A stretch of DNA of 64,000 nucleotides from Sulfurovum sp. UBA4779 (GCA_002403155.1 DHHF01000001.1:220913-284912); one strand, 5' to 3'. Shown: positions 26,140 to 36,240, counted from the first letter of the stretch. Numbers and translations: made by a program. The notes: generated from the letters alone by a model not told the origin.

Positions 26140-26215
26140 TGGTGGAGCATAGCGGGATCGAACCGCTGACCTCTTCGCTGCCAGCGAAGCGCTCTCCCAG
26201 CTGAGCTAATGCCCC
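26140..26215 (-). tRNA. tRNA-Ala (GGC)
   Basis: A 76-base tRNA on the minus strand with encoded CCA at 26140-26142. The acceptor 5' strand is GGGGCAT, the D-arm AGCTCAGCTGGGAGAGC, the anticodon stem CTTCG/CGAAG with loop CTGGCAG (anticodon GGC), and the T-loop is TTCGATC. All arms pair, with one G-T in the acceptor stem. Confidence 0.97.
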
Positions 26216-26245
26216 ATCCTTAAAAAGTAACGGCATTTTATCATA

Positions 26246-26268
26246 AGATAGGTAAAAATTACCTATCT
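26246..26268 (-). terminator. Bidirectional hairpin between ppiC and tRNA-Ala
   Basis: AGATAGGT and ACCTATCT pair around a 7-base AT loop. The T-run is on the plus side (TCTTTTTTT), while the hairpin lies 12 bases after the ppiC stop on the minus strand. Confidence 0.6.
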
Positions 26269-26279
26269 TTTTTTATATT

Positions 26280-26561
26280 TTATGATCGGTTTGTAATTTC
26301 TATAAGATGATAGCCAAATTGGGTTTTGACAGGCCCGTGTACGACGCCTACCTCATCACTGAAAACCACTTTGTCAAACTCCGGGACCATCTGCCCTTGG
26401 CTGAAGCTTCCAAGTGCTCCGCCTCTGGCCCCCGAAGGACAAAGCGAATATTCTCTTGCGGCCTGTTCAAATGTGATTTCCCCCGTGCTGATCTTTTTTT
26501 TAAGTTCATTGCAAAGTACTTCGTCTTTTACTAAAATGTGTCTGGCACTTGCTGTTTTCAT
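26280..26561 (-). CDS. PpiC-type peptidyl-prolyl isomerase (parvulin)
   Basis: A 93-aa single-domain parvulin that catalyses cis-trans proline isomerisation. The family pattern ASARHILVKDE, FEQAAREYSLCPSGARGGALGSF, VPEFDKVVF and TQFGYHLIEI covers the whole protein. No signal peptide is visible, so it is probably cytoplasmic, like E. coli PpiC. It follows the PP-loop gene by about 25 bp on the same strand. Confidence 0.93.
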   Translation of the reverse strand: MKTASARHILVKDEVLCNELKKKISTGEITFEQAAREYSLCPSGARGGALGSFSQGQMVPEFDKVVFSDEVGVVHGPVKTQFGYHLIEITNRS

Positions 26562-26587
26562 ACTGTAATCCTTTTGTTGATATATTC

Positions 26588-27580
26588 TTACGGTTTTTTG
26601 GCATCGAAAAAATATTGCTGCGCCTCTTCTTTTGTGGCAAAAGGCGACACCTCTATCGTCTCTTCGCCCACCTTTACAAGATAATGCTGTTGGGGATTGC
26701 TTCTTGCATAGGTAATGGCCAGTCTGGCCGCCAAAACCTTTTCTTCTTTGGCTGCATCGGCGCTTAAGAGCGAAAAAGGCCCGGGGATAGGAAGCTTGAC
26801 GGCGATATATTTGCCGCTTTGGATGCGCTCTAAGCCTGCATTGTCTTCCTGGTCCCTTCCGACTGCCAGCTTGGCCCCTTGGGGCAGCCTGAATTGCCTG
26901 CCGAATTTAAGGATCTCTATATCCTCTACCGCAAGTGCGTCATAAGCGATAAACTCCCGCAGACGCTCAGAGTAGTGTGCTTCGGTAAGCAGACACCCTC
27001 CGCCGGGGCTCTCGTAGTCTTCCCAGCCGTACGATGCTGCCAGCGCCAGTTGGCGCTCCCTGCTTCTTCCGGAGATATCCAGCAGCTTTTCCCTATCAAC
27101 CCATCCTTCCAGTTCCGGTGTTGTCGGCTCCATCAATTTGGCAGACAAAGGACGCAAGATAAGTTTTTCCTCTTTGTCTTGGGCAATGGCGCTGACTTGT
27201 TTTAGTGCCTCGTGACGCTGGCTCATCGGACGCTGGCCGATCACCTCCCCTGAAAAGATGAAAGAAGCGCCCAGTTTTTCCATCACAGCTTTGCCTACGC
27301 GAAACATATAGCCGTGACAATCTATGCACGGATTGAAATTTTTTCCATAACCGTATTGAGGCGAAAACAGTACTTTTTGGATATATTCTTCTCGCACGTC
27401 TATGATCTCAAAATCCGCTCCGGCCATTTTGGCACGCTCTTCAAGGATGGCACTGATATCTTTTGTGCCGGCGAACCCTGTTTTGATATGCACCGCAGTC
27501 ACATCGATCCCCTGGTCTTTTATCAGCTTGACGGCGATCATACTGTCAAGCCCCCCGCTAAATAGAGATATCGCTCTCAT
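26588..27580 (-). CDS. PP-loop ATPase, MnmA/ThiI-like
   Basis: A 330-aa protein with an N-terminal ATP-pyrophosphatase domain. The PP-loop SGGLDS is at residues 8-13 and a CxxC pair (Cys85, Cys88 in NPCIDCHGYM) is in the position expected of thiouridylase-like enzymes; a later GGGC follows SPG. The C-terminal part (about 235-330) is a separate small domain. tRNA thiolation or another sulfur-transfer reaction is plausible but unproven, and this family is often annotated only as 'ATP-binding protein'. It overlaps the dnaG 3' end by 23 bp. Confidence 0.8.
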   Translation of the reverse strand: MRAISLFSGGLDSMIAVKLIKDQGIDVTAVHIKTGFAGTKDISAILEERAKMAGADFEIIDVREEYIQKVLFSPQYGYGKNFNPCIDCHGYMFRVGKAVMEKLGASFIFSGEVIGQRPMSQRHEALKQVSAIAQDKEEKLILRPLSAKLMEPTTPELEGWVDREKLLDISGRSRERQLALAASYGWEDYESPGGGCLLTEAHYSERLREFIAYDALAVEDIEILKFGRQFRLPQGAKLAVGRDQEDNAGLERIQSGKYIAVKLPIPGPFSLLSADAAKEEKVLAARLAITYARSNPQQHYLVKVGEETIEVSPFATKEEAQQYFFDAKKP

Positions 27581-29219
27581 AAGCTACCAATTCTCCTCGT
27601 TTTAATCTGGGTATTATATCGGTTTTTATTTTACGTATCAAAAAACTCTTTTTGGCAAAAGGGATAGCCGTGTCTGCAACGATGCGCTTGAGCCTTGCAT
27701 CATAATGCTTGATCAGCACATTGCACAACATGCTTTTGAGTTCCGGTTCACTTATGACTTGCAAACTCTCATCGACAGAAAGCCCCATAAGTCCGGGGTG
27801 TTCTTTTTCATCTCTGATAAGCGCCTTAAAAAGTTCCGTATATTTTCCAAACATGCTCACATCGATCACATTTAAAACGTCATCGATAAGATTGGGGTTT
27901 TCCAAAAGCGTCTTAAGAATGCTCAGCTGTGCCACATCGTCTCTTTTTTGGCTTAGCCGCTCTTTGGTTTTTGCCATATTTTTCTGATTGGCAAAAAGTG
28001 CAGGAGCCACACCCAAAAGTGTTGCCGCTACAGGGATATAGGCTTCCCTGACGATCTGGCTCAAGCCTTCCAGATACTGCTTGGCTTCGCCGAAAGCTGC
28101 CTCTTTTGCCCTGGGGTTATACAGATCGTATCTTTGGATCAATTTTTCCAACACAAAAGGTATCAGCGGTTTGGCTTCGCGAATAAGCCCGGCAACCGTC
28201 TGCACTTCCCCTTTGGAGATCAGATCGGCCGGGTCCTGTCCATTTGGAAATAAAACCACGCCCCCGTCAAATCCCGCAATACTGAGCATCTGCGCTGCCT
28301 TCAGTGCCGCTGCCACTCCGGCATTATCCCCGTCATATGCCAAAATGATCTTAGGATCCCCCTTGCGCAATAGCGGCAAATGCTCGGTTGTCAATGCCGT
28401 GCCCAATGTAGCAACGGCCTGACGAAACCCCGCTTGATGAAACATAACCACATCAAGATACCCTTCGCAAATGATCATTTTTTTATGTTTATAAATGGTA
28501 TCTTTGGCGCGATCATACCCGTAAAGCAGCCTTGATTTATTGAAAAGTTTCGTTTGAGGCGAATTGATATATTTGGCAGGGTGGTTGGTGATGGTGCGCC
28601 CACCAAACCCAACCAATCCCCCGCTTGGCGAATAGATGGGAAAGGTGATGCGCTCTGTCAGCCTTGCATACAGTCTGCCGTTTTCTCCTTTGGCGACAAC
28701 GCCTGCCTCTTCAGCTTTGGGCAAAGAGAGCAGGCTGCTTTGCAAAAATTGCATCACTTCCGCTCCCGTGGGTACAAATCCTATCCCAAATGCCTCTATG
28801 GAAGCATGGCTTACTCCCCTGTCCAAAAGATACTGTGTTGCAACAGGATTTTTATCAAGGTTTTTTATATACCATTTCTCCATTGCTTCAAGTATATGCT
28901 TAACATCACCGTAATCGCTCCTCCCCTGGGTATAGACCAAAGAAAAATTATACATCGATGCCACTTTTTCGATCGCTTCCGGATAAGTAAGCTTCTCAAT
29001 CTCCATGACAAACTTGATGCTGTCTCCGCCCGCTCCGCATCCAAAACAGTGGTAAATCTGTTTGGCAGGGCTTACGACAAAAGAAGGTGTTTTTTCTCCA
29101 TGGAACGGACAACACGCCTTATAATTGGCTCCGGCCTTTTTCAACTCTATATAATGACCTATCACGTCCACGATATCAATGCTGGATTTTAAAGATTCTA
29201 TCGAAGTATTATCTATCAT
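27558..29219 (-). CDS. dnaG: DNA primase DnaG
   Basis: A 553-aa primase that makes RNA primers for replication. The CHC2 zinc finger ligands are Cys37, His40, Cys58 and Cys61. The core contains GFVPTGAEVM and then the TOPRIM domain with MIICEGYLDVV and ILAYDGDNAGVAAA. The C-terminal part is the helicase-binding domain, less conserved. An ATG at 29219 opens at MIDNTSIESLK; the gene diverges from the LapB-like gene. Confidence 0.95.
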   Translation of the reverse strand: MIDNTSIESLKSSIDIVDVIGHYIELKKAGANYKACCPFHGEKTPSFVVSPAKQIYHCFGCGAGGDSIKFVMEIEKLTYPEAIEKVASMYNFSLVYTQGRSDYGDVKHILEAMEKWYIKNLDKNPVATQYLLDRGVSHASIEAFGIGFVPTGAEVMQFLQSSLLSLPKAEEAGVVAKGENGRLYARLTERITFPIYSPSGGLVGFGGRTITNHPAKYINSPQTKLFNKSRLLYGYDRAKDTIYKHKKMIICEGYLDVVMFHQAGFRQAVATLGTALTTEHLPLLRKGDPKIILAYDGDNAGVAAALKAAQMLSIAGFDGGVVLFPNGQDPADLISKGEVQTVAGLIREAKPLIPFVLEKLIQRYDLYNPRAKEAAFGEAKQYLEGLSQIVREAYIPVAATLLGVAPALFANQKNMAKTKERLSQKRDDVAQLSILKTLLENPNLIDDVLNVIDVSMFGKYTELFKALIRDEKEHPGLMGLSVDESLQVISEPELKSMLCNVLIKHYDARLKRIVADTAIPFAKKSFLIRKIKTDIIPRLKRGELVAYESDISI

Positions 29220-29321
29220 TTCAACATTATATCTAATTTGCTATAATCTATTATCAAACTCTAAAGAAGCTTCTTTTGCAGCATGCAATGCAAGATATTT
29301 TGAAGCACAAAAAGGCAACAG

Positions 29322-30365
29322 TTGGAACAGATTTTACCTGCCTACAATGACCCGCTTTTTAGTATTCTTCTGATTGTGGTTATCAGCCTTATTATCGCGG
29401 TTGCTACTTACGGATGGGGAATTTACAGACAACAAAAAGAGGAGGGGAACCTCTTAAAGTTTTTAGAAAAATTTGACGCGGCAGAATGTACCCTGGATAC
29501 GGCGACAATGCCTTTTGAGCCTCATATGCTCAAACCTCTTACGCTGCTTGCCAAAGCCTTTGAAAACAGCGGCGAATACCCTAAAGCCATTAACCTCTAT
29601 GTCTATTTGATTAAAAATGTATCTGAAAAATTCGGCAGACTCGAACTGATGGAAAGACTGGGAAAAACTTACCTTAATGCAGGATTTTTAGAACGGGCAA
29701 AATCCATATATACCGAAATTCTTCGCCTCAAACCCCGTAATCCGAAAGTACTCTATGAGCTTGGCGTGGTTTATGAAATGATGCACGAATACGAGCAGGC
29801 AAAAGAGGTCCTCGTCCCGCTTGAAATTCTCCACGAAGAAACCCAAACCCTTCAAAATTATCTTACCTTTTTAACGCTCACCGCAGATAAAAAAATTTCG
29901 ACAAAAGAAAAGATAACCCGCCTAAGCACCCTTCTTCAAGAAGCAGATACATTCTATCGGCCTCTTGTGCATGCAATGTTTCAGCTTGATACCCAAAACG
30001 CCTGGAAACACGTCGATTCCGGCCGGCTGGAGGAGATCCTTGATATACTGTGGTTCTTACCCCAGGCTCAACTCGATTTGGATATAATTGCATCTGATAA
30101 GACATTGTCAACACTTTACTATGCAAAAGGGTATTTACAGGAACCTTACGCCGAAAGCGGCATGTTTGCACTTGATTTGCTGGCAACGGCGAAACAAGGC
30201 GGATTTGAGGGGGCTGATCTGAGCTTTACTTATTTGTGCAAAAAATGCAAACAAAGCTTTCCCGTATCTTTTAACCGGTGCCCAAATTGCATGGCGATCA
30301 ATACTATAAAAGTCGAGGGAAACATTGCAAAAGCAAACCCGCAAACAGATTATTCTCTATTGTGA
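29322..30365 (+). CDS. LapB/YciM-like TPR membrane protein with zinc ribbon
   Basis: A 347-aa protein with an N-terminal membrane anchor (about residues 12-34), TPR repeats (about 70-300, such as YPKAINLYVYLI and RAKSIYTEILRLKPRNPKVL) and a C-terminal rubredoxin-like metal site CKKCKQSF...CPNC. This is the layout of LapB (YciM), which controls LpxC levels in enterobacteria. The start is a TTG at 29322. Whether it plays the LapB role here is inference. It opens the operon with rnhA, rnc, aroC and the DUF945 gene. Confidence 0.82.
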   Translation: MEQILPAYNDPLFSILLIVVISLIIAVATYGWGIYRQQKEEGNLLKFLEKFDAAECTLDTATMPFEPHMLKPLTLLAKAFENSGEYPKAINLYVYLIKNVSEKFGRLELMERLGKTYLNAGFLERAKSIYTEILRLKPRNPKVLYELGVVYEMMHEYEQAKEVLVPLEILHEETQTLQNYLTFLTLTADKKISTKEKITRLSTLLQEADTFYRPLVHAMFQLDTQNAWKHVDSGRLEEILDILWFLPQAQLDLDIIASDKTLSTLYYAKGYLQEPYAESGMFALDLLATAKQGGFEGADLSFTYLCKKCKQSFPVSFNRCPNCMAINTIKVEGNIAKANPQTDYSLL

Positions 30366-30777
30366 CGGCTCAAGCCTGGGCAATCCCGGCCCGGGCGGAT
30401 ACGGAGGCATACTTGAGTTTAAAGGCCATCGCAAAGAGTACAGCGGCGGCGATGTGCATACAACCAATAACCGTATGGAACTTCAGGCGGTTATCGAAGG
30501 TTTAAAACTGCTCAAAGAGCCCTGTAATGTTGAAATTATTTCCGATAGCTCTTATGTGATTAAAGCGATCAATGAATGGCTGCCCGGCTGGGTAAAAAGG
30601 AATTTTGCAAAAGTAAAAAATGTAGATTTATGGCAAACATATCTCGAAGTTTCTTCCCTGCATACCATCAAGGGCACATGGGTACGCGGGCATAACGGCC
30701 ATCCGGAAAACGAAAGATGCGATGAACTTGCAAAACTTGAAGCAGAAAAAATAAAAAAGGGAGAGGGAACAGCATGA
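30325..30777 (+). CDS. rnhA: Ribonuclease HI
   Basis: A 150-aa enzyme degrading the RNA strand of RNA-DNA hybrids. Catalytic residues sit in ILYCDGSSLGNPGPGGYGGI, RMELQAVIEGL, IISDSSYV and late in RGHNGHPENERCDELA. The TTG start at 30325 lies inside the preceding gene (41-bp overlap) behind GAGGGA. It is followed by a 4-bp overlap with rnc. Confidence 0.95.
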   Translation: MQKQTRKQIILYCDGSSLGNPGPGGYGGILEFKGHRKEYSGGDVHTTNNRMELQAVIEGLKLLKEPCNVEIISDSSYVIKAINEWLPGWVKRNFAKVKNVDLWQTYLEVSSLHTIKGTWVRGHNGHPENERCDELAKLEAEKIKKGEGTA

Positions 30778-31445
30778 ATGATTACAGTCAACTTGAGAAA
30801 CGGCTGAATTATACATTTAAAGACAAGCAATTGATTATTGAGGCTTTAACCCACAAAAGCTACAAAAAGCCTTACAATAATGAGCGGCTTGAATTTTTGG
30901 GAGATGCCGTACTGGATCTGATCGTAGGAGAATATCTCTTTAATAAATTTCCAAACTCAAACGAAGGCTTTCTCTCAAAAATAAGAGCATCACTTGTCAA
31001 TGAAAGCGGTTTTACACTATTGGCACAAACAATCGATTTGGGCAGCTATATATTTCTCTCTCCGGCGGAAGAAAACAACAACGGACGAAAAAAACCCTCT
31101 TTGCTTTCCAATGCTTTTGAGGCGATTGTCGGGGCAATCTATCTAGAAGGCGGCTTACAGACCGCAAAAAAAATTGCGGTTGCTCTGCTTGAGGAGGCCT
31201 ATCCCCAGATTGATTTACAATCGCTTTCAAAAGATTACAAAACTGCTTTACAAGAATTGACACAAGCGACACACGGCGTCACGCCTTCTTATGAATTGTT
31301 AAGCTCTTGCGGCCCTGATCATAAAAAAGAGTTTGAAATCGCTGTGATACTAGACAACACTACGATTGCAACGGCAAAAGGGAAAAGCAAAAAAGAAGCA
31401 CAGCAAAAAGCGGCACAGATTGCACTGGAGACACTAAAAAGATGA
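30774..31445 (+). CDS. rnc: Ribonuclease III
   Basis: A 223-aa double-strand-specific RNase for rRNA and mRNA processing. The signature NERLEFLGDAVLDLIV lies near residue 37, with a second metal-binding stretch around AFEAIVGAIYLEGG, and the double-stranded RNA-binding domain occupies about 150-223 (KKEAQQKAAQIAL). It overlaps both rnhA and aroC by 4 bp. Confidence 0.96.
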   Translation: MNDYSQLEKRLNYTFKDKQLIIEALTHKSYKKPYNNERLEFLGDAVLDLIVGEYLFNKFPNSNEGFLSKIRASLVNESGFTLLAQTIDLGSYIFLSPAEENNNGRKKPSLLSNAFEAIVGAIYLEGGLQTAKKIAVALLEEAYPQIDLQSLSKDYKTALQELTQATHGVTPSYELLSSCGPDHKKEFEIAVILDNTTIATAKGKSKKEAQQKAAQIALETLKR

Positions 31446-32521
31446 ACACGTTTGGCAAAAAACTTACACTTACCACATTCGGGGAATCTCACGGAAAAGC
31501 AATCGGCTGCATTCTTGACGGTTTGCCTGCCGGACTTCCTATAGACGAAGCATTTGTCCAATCCGAACTTGATCGCAGAAAACCGGGCAAAAGCCCTTTA
31601 GAGACAGGACGGAAAGAAGAAGACAGGGTAGAAATACTTTCAGGCGTTTTTGAAGGGCTGAGTACGGGCACTCCTATCGCAATGATTATTTACAACACCG
31701 ATCAAAAATCAGCAGACTACAACAGTATCAAGGACCTTTTTCGTCCGGGACATGCCGACTTCACCTACTTTCACAAATACGGAGTAAGAGACTACAGAGG
31801 CGGAGGCCGAAGTTCGGCCAGAGAGACTGCCGCAAGGGTAGCAGGCGGAGCAGTCGCCAAACTAATGCTTCAAGAGCTTGGCATTCGCATACAGAGCGGA
31901 TTGTGCGAAGTAGACGGTATTAAAAGCAATGTGCATGATTTTGATTATGCAAGGACCAGCAAACTCTATGCTCTTGATCCGGCGATGGAAAAAGCGCAAG
32001 AAGCCGCTATTTTGAATGCAAAAAGCAACCATGACTCCGTGGGGGGCGTTGTTCTCACTACCGCCACCGGTGTTCCTATAGGGTTGGGGGAGCCGCTTTA
32101 CTATAAACTCGATGCCGTACTGGCTGAAGCAATGATGGGCATCAATGCGGCTAAAGCCGTAGAGATAGGCGACGGTATCGCCAGCACCCATCTCAAAGGC
32201 AGCCAGAACAATGACGAAATCGCTTTGGACGGATTTAAAAGCAATCATGCCGGAGGCATGCTCGGAGGCATCAGCAACGGCGATACCATCATAGTCAAAA
32301 CTCATTTCAAACCTACACCGTCGATCTTTAAACCCCAGCATACCATTACAACGCAACACAAAGAGACTGTTTGCGAACTCAAAGGCCGTCACGATCCTTG
32401 CGTGGCAATCCGCGGTGCAGTCGTCTGTGAAGCGATGATGGCACTGGTACTTTCTGATATGGTACTGCTCAACATGGGCAGACAAATGAAACACCTTAAA
32501 GCACTTTACGGCAAAAACTAA
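31442..32521 (+). CDS. aroC: Chorismate synthase
   Basis: A 359-aa enzyme making chorismate from EPSP with reduced FMN, the last shared step of aromatic biosynthesis. Signatures are GESHGKAIGCILDGLPAGL (residues 14-32), RPGHADFTYFHKYGVRDYRG, GGRSSARETAARVAGGAVAK and the late HDPCVAIRGA. Length and all blocks are normal. It is translationally coupled to rnc. Confidence 0.97.
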   Translation: MNTFGKKLTLTTFGESHGKAIGCILDGLPAGLPIDEAFVQSELDRRKPGKSPLETGRKEEDRVEILSGVFEGLSTGTPIAMIIYNTDQKSADYNSIKDLFRPGHADFTYFHKYGVRDYRGGGRSSARETAARVAGGAVAKLMLQELGIRIQSGLCEVDGIKSNVHDFDYARTSKLYALDPAMEKAQEAAILNAKSNHDSVGGVVLTTATGVPIGLGEPLYYKLDAVLAEAMMGINAAKAVEIGDGIASTHLKGSQNNDEIALDGFKSNHAGGMLGGISNGDTIIVKTHFKPTPSIFKPQHTITTQHKETVCELKGRHDPCVAIRGAVVCEAMMALVLSDMVLLNMGRQMKHLKALYGKN

Positions 32522-32530
32522 AGGAAACAC

Positions 32531-33862
32531 ATGAAAAAACTGCTCTTTGGCCTGGCAGGGATCATGATCGCAGCGCTCGTCTATTACGTTGCTGCAGGTT
32601 CAACGCAAATTGCCGATGAAATTAAAAAACAAGTCGATACAGAGCTTGCCGTCCTCGAGAAAAACGGATTCGATATCGAAAACAGAACAGCCAAAGACAA
32701 CACAGAACATCTTGTGATCCATTTTAGCGATCCTGAAAAAATAGCACACTACCTAAGCACCCAAGGCCTGCGGATCGACTCTGAAAATGCAAAAATTTTT
32801 CAAGGAATGAAAGCCGGTATCGATATACATTATCTTCCGGATGCCGCCAATGCCCTCTCTTTGGAAATCTATCCGCTCAACCTGCCCCAGAGTATTACAT
32901 CAGGCGTCTACCAAGAAGAGGATCAAAAGGCATTGCAGGCTGTACAAAACATGATAGATAAAAAAGTTTTTTTGTTACACATCGATTTTGAAAAACTTCT
33001 TTCCGGCTTTAAAGGATACGTGAAAGATATTCATATCACACCGGAATCAAACCAACACATAGAACTTGAGATAAAAGGGATGGTCTTTGAAGGAAATATC
33101 GAAAAAGAGAAGATAAAAACCATTGCCCAAAAACTTGAGTCTTTTTCTCTTCGCGCAGCAGATGATTTTCAAATACAGCTCTCAAATGTAAAAAGTACCT
33201 ATATGCTCACCGGCCCTTCTTTATATGATATTTCTACAAAATATGAAATAGGACAAATGCTGTTTGACGAAAAATCTGGATTTTCATTGCATCTTGATCA
33301 CTTCAATACAGATTCTGCTTCATGGGAAAAAGAAGACCTTCTCTCAAGCCGGATGGCAACAAAAATAGAAACTATAGCCATAGATGCAAATCACAAGAAG
33401 GCAAAACTTGAAGGGGTTGTTTATGAAGCAAACATTTCCAACCTCAACATACCGGCACTTGAAAAACTCTCACAAACAAGCACTGGTGACCAAAATGAAA
33501 CCATTATCTTATTTGGACAAATGCTCTCAAGCAATGCCGCGCTGGATATTTCTGCTTTACATGTTGCAAAGATTGAAACAGATACAAAAACAATGGACGG
33601 TTTTACTGCCAATGCAAGACTTTCTTTCAATAAAAACATAGACTTTCAAGCATGGCAAACCAATCCTCTAGCGCTCCTGGGAACCATCAATCTGCAAACA
33701 AATATATCCATTTCTTCCGAACTTTTTATGCATCTGATGGAAGATCCCAGAGCCATGGTCATTCCTATGCTGTTTCCGCCAAAAGAAGAAAACGGGAAAA
33801 AAATTTACGATATCAGGCTTCACAAAGGAATGCTAAAAATAAACGATGTCCCTTTACAATAA
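32531..33862 (+). CDS. DUF945 (YdgA-like) envelope protein
   Basis: A 443-aa protein with an N-terminal membrane anchor or uncleaved signal (residues 4-22), followed by a long polar domain of alternating beta strands. The layout matches the DUF945/YdgA family of unknown function, and the final KGMLKINDVPL fits the common C-terminus. It closes the operon led by the LapB-like gene and converges with rnhB. Confidence 0.75.
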   Translation: MKKLLFGLAGIMIAALVYYVAAGSTQIADEIKKQVDTELAVLEKNGFDIENRTAKDNTEHLVIHFSDPEKIAHYLSTQGLRIDSENAKIFQGMKAGIDIHYLPDAANALSLEIYPLNLPQSITSGVYQEEDQKALQAVQNMIDKKVFLLHIDFEKLLSGFKGYVKDIHITPESNQHIELEIKGMVFEGNIEKEKIKTIAQKLESFSLRAADDFQIQLSNVKSTYMLTGPSLYDISTKYEIGQMLFDEKSGFSLHLDHFNTDSASWEKEDLLSSRMATKIETIAIDANHKKAKLEGVVYEANISNLNIPALEKLSQTSTGDQNETIILFGQMLSSNAALDISALHVAKIETDTKTMDGFTANARLSFNKNIDFQAWQTNPLALLGTINLQTNISISSELFMHLMEDPRAMVIPMLFPPKEENGKKIYDIRLHKGMLKINDVPLQ

Positions 33863-33874
33863 AAACTGCAAATC

Positions 33875-34453
33875 CTATGTGAAAACGTTAAATAGTGTGG
33901 GCTGATCAAGTTCTTTGACGCGGAAAGTATAGCGATGCACCTTGCATCTGCCGTATTTGGACAATGCTTCAATATGTGCTTTTGTGCCGTAGCCTTTGTG
34001 TTTTTCAAAACCGTAATCGGGATATTTTCGGGCCAAGGCTTTCATCTCTCTGTCTCGCGTTACTTTTGCCAAAATACTTGCCGCGCTTACTTCGGGTATC
34101 TTGTCGTCTGCTTTGATCATTGTGCGGATATCTTTTGCCCCGAAAGTACTGTTGCCGTCAAAAAGGTAATCACAATGCGGCAAATGCGCCTGAATGCTTT
34201 GCAAACCTTTTTGCAAACATTTTGAAATCCCCCATTGATCAATTTGAGCTGCCGAAAATGAAACGATATGAAACCGGGCATTTTGAGTGATCAGCTCATA
34301 CAGCATTTCTCGTTTTTTTTCAGTCAATTTTTTAGAATCCGCCAGTCCTATATCGACAAGAGACCTCTCCGGCACCACGCCTGCCATGACAAGGGGACCG
34401 GCAAGCGGACCCCTTCCCGCTTCATCAATACCGCAAAGAGGTTTACTAAACAT
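33875..34453 (-). CDS. rnhB: Ribonuclease HII
   Basis: A 192-aa RNase that nicks at ribonucleotides in DNA. It has the signature GIDEAGRGPLAGPLVMAGVV at residues 8-27, ADSKKLTEKKRE and the late KVTRDREM. It lies immediately after recQ on the same strand with 2 bp between the genes. Confidence 0.96.
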   Translation of the reverse strand: MFSKPLCGIDEAGRGPLAGPLVMAGVVPERSLVDIGLADSKKLTEKKREMLYELITQNARFHIVSFSAAQIDQWGISKCLQKGLQSIQAHLPHCDYLFDGNSTFGAKDIRTMIKADDKIPEVSAASILAKVTRDREMKALARKYPDYGFEKHKGYGTKAHIEALSKYGRCKVHRYTFRVKELDQPTLFNVFT

Positions 34454-34455
34454 AT

Positions 34456-36240
34456 TCAGGCCTTCGAAGCAAGCAGTGTCAAAAACTCTTCGCCATAGCG
34501 TTCAAATTTAACCTCTCCAATACCATGCACTTCCAGCATTTCATTTTTATTTTGCGGCAACTTTATGCTGAGATCTTTAAGTGTTTTGTCTGAAAAAATG
34601 ATATAAGGCGGGATATTTTTAACCGATGCGATACGCATGCGCAGCTCTTTGAGTTTGCTATATACCTCCTCATCATAATCATGAAAAGAACTTACAGATT
34701 TTTTAAGTTCTGCTTTTTTGACGCTGAGCCTCTCTTTTTTTAAATCAATGCGATGCATGCCCCTGATCACTTCCGCACCAAAAGATGTTAATCTATAAAC
34801 TTTAAATTCCCCCATTTCAATGGCATTAAGCTCCAGCAATTTATCCCCTATGGTAAGCCACTGGCTTTTTGAATATTCTTCTCCTATGCCGTATACAGAG
34901 AGTTTATGGTGCCCGTTTTTTACAAGACGCTGCTCTTTGCTTCCGCGCAATACATCGATCACATAATGCAAACCATAAGCTTGTTCGGTGCGCCAAATAG
35001 CAGACAGGAGCTTTTGTGCAGCCTTTGTAATATCTATCTTTTCGGCCAAAGGCGTATCGCAATTGTCACACTTGTCTTTGCATGTTTCAATCCTGTCATC
35101 AAAATATACAGCAATGCTTTGATGTCTGCATCCCTCGGAATTGGCAAAACGCACCATGCTCTCAAGTTTATAGTAAGCATGTTCCTTGTAGGGCGTTTCA
35201 GGCAAATCGTCAATAAACATCTTTTGCTGAACAATATCCTGGGCAGAAAAGAGCAGCAAGGTCTCCGATGGCAATCCATCCCGGCCTGCCCGGCCTATCT
35301 CTTGATAAAAATTTTCCAATGTTTTAGGCAAACTCATATGCACCACAAAACGAATATTGCTCTTGTCTATTCCCATCCCAAAGGCAATGGTGGCGACCAC
35401 TATTTGCACTCTGTCAGCAACGAAATCACTATATACGCTATTTTTTTCTTCTGTTGTCAAGCCTGCATGGTAGGCTTTTGCCATAATGCCTTTGGTTTGC
35501 AAGAAATGTGCAACTGATTGGGTGGACCTGCGAGAAAGAGTATAGATGATTCCTGAATCACCCTGATAATCTTTAAGAAATTCTATCAATTGTTCTCTAC
35601 CGTCCCCGATGCGGTGGCGGGCATTGATCGTCAAATTGCTGCGAAAGAGAGAACCTCTGACACGCTTTGGTCTTGTTAGACCTAAATTTGCGATGATATC
35701 TTGTTCGACTGCTTTAGTCGCTGTTGCCGTAAACGCTGCAACCGGCACAGAAGGAAACTGCTCTTTGAGCAAAGAGAGCCGTCTATAATTTTCTCTAAAT
35801 TCATGCCCCCATTCACTTACGCAGTGCGCCTCATCTACTACAAAGAAATTGACAGGCAGTTGGCGCAAAAGTGCTAGAAAATATTCATTGGTTAATCGTT
35901 CCGGAGCAACATACAACAGCTTGATCTCACCCTTTTTGAGCTGTTCTTGTATCTGTATACTTTCTTCGGGCTCCTGCATGGAGCTTAGCATTGCTGTACT
36001 AATGCCGTTGGCTTTGAGTGCAGCTACCTGATCATACATGAGCGCAAGCAGCGGGGAGATAACGACTGTTATTCCCTCCAGTAAAAGCGTAGGAAGCTGA
36101 TAACAAAGGGATTTGCCTCCTCCCGTAGGCAAGACCATCAAAACATCCTGCTTTGCCAAAATGGCATCTACAATCTCTTCTTGCAGGGGCCTAAATGTGC
36201 TGTACCCAAAATAATATTCAAGAGTCTGTTGCTTGTCCAT
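34456..36240 (-). CDS. recQ: ATP-dependent DNA helicase RecQ
   Basis: A 594-aa 3'-5' helicase. Walker A PTGGGKSLCYQLP lies near residue 38, DEAH in VVDEAHCVSEWGHEFRENYR near 135, the helicase C motif with YQEIGRAGRDG near 315, a zinc-binding cysteine cluster CKDKCDNCD near 370, an RQC winged helix and a C-terminal HRDC domain (about 515-590). It forms a unit with rnhB. Confidence 0.95.
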   Translation of the reverse strand: MDKQQTLEYYFGYSTFRPLQEEIVDAILAKQDVLMVLPTGGGKSLCYQLPTLLLEGITVVISPLLALMYDQVAALKANGISTAMLSSMQEPEESIQIQEQLKKGEIKLLYVAPERLTNEYFLALLRQLPVNFFVVDEAHCVSEWGHEFRENYRRLSLLKEQFPSVPVAAFTATATKAVEQDIIANLGLTRPKRVRGSLFRSNLTINARHRIGDGREQLIEFLKDYQGDSGIIYTLSRRSTQSVAHFLQTKGIMAKAYHAGLTTEEKNSVYSDFVADRVQIVVATIAFGMGIDKSNIRFVVHMSLPKTLENFYQEIGRAGRDGLPSETLLLFSAQDIVQQKMFIDDLPETPYKEHAYYKLESMVRFANSEGCRHQSIAVYFDDRIETCKDKCDNCDTPLAEKIDITKAAQKLLSAIWRTEQAYGLHYVIDVLRGSKEQRLVKNGHHKLSVYGIGEEYSKSQWLTIGDKLLELNAIEMGEFKVYRLTSFGAEVIRGMHRIDLKKERLSVKKAELKKSVSSFHDYDEEVYSKLKELRMRIASVKNIPPYIIFSDKTLKDLSIKLPQNKNEMLEVHGIGEVKFERYGEEFLTLLASKA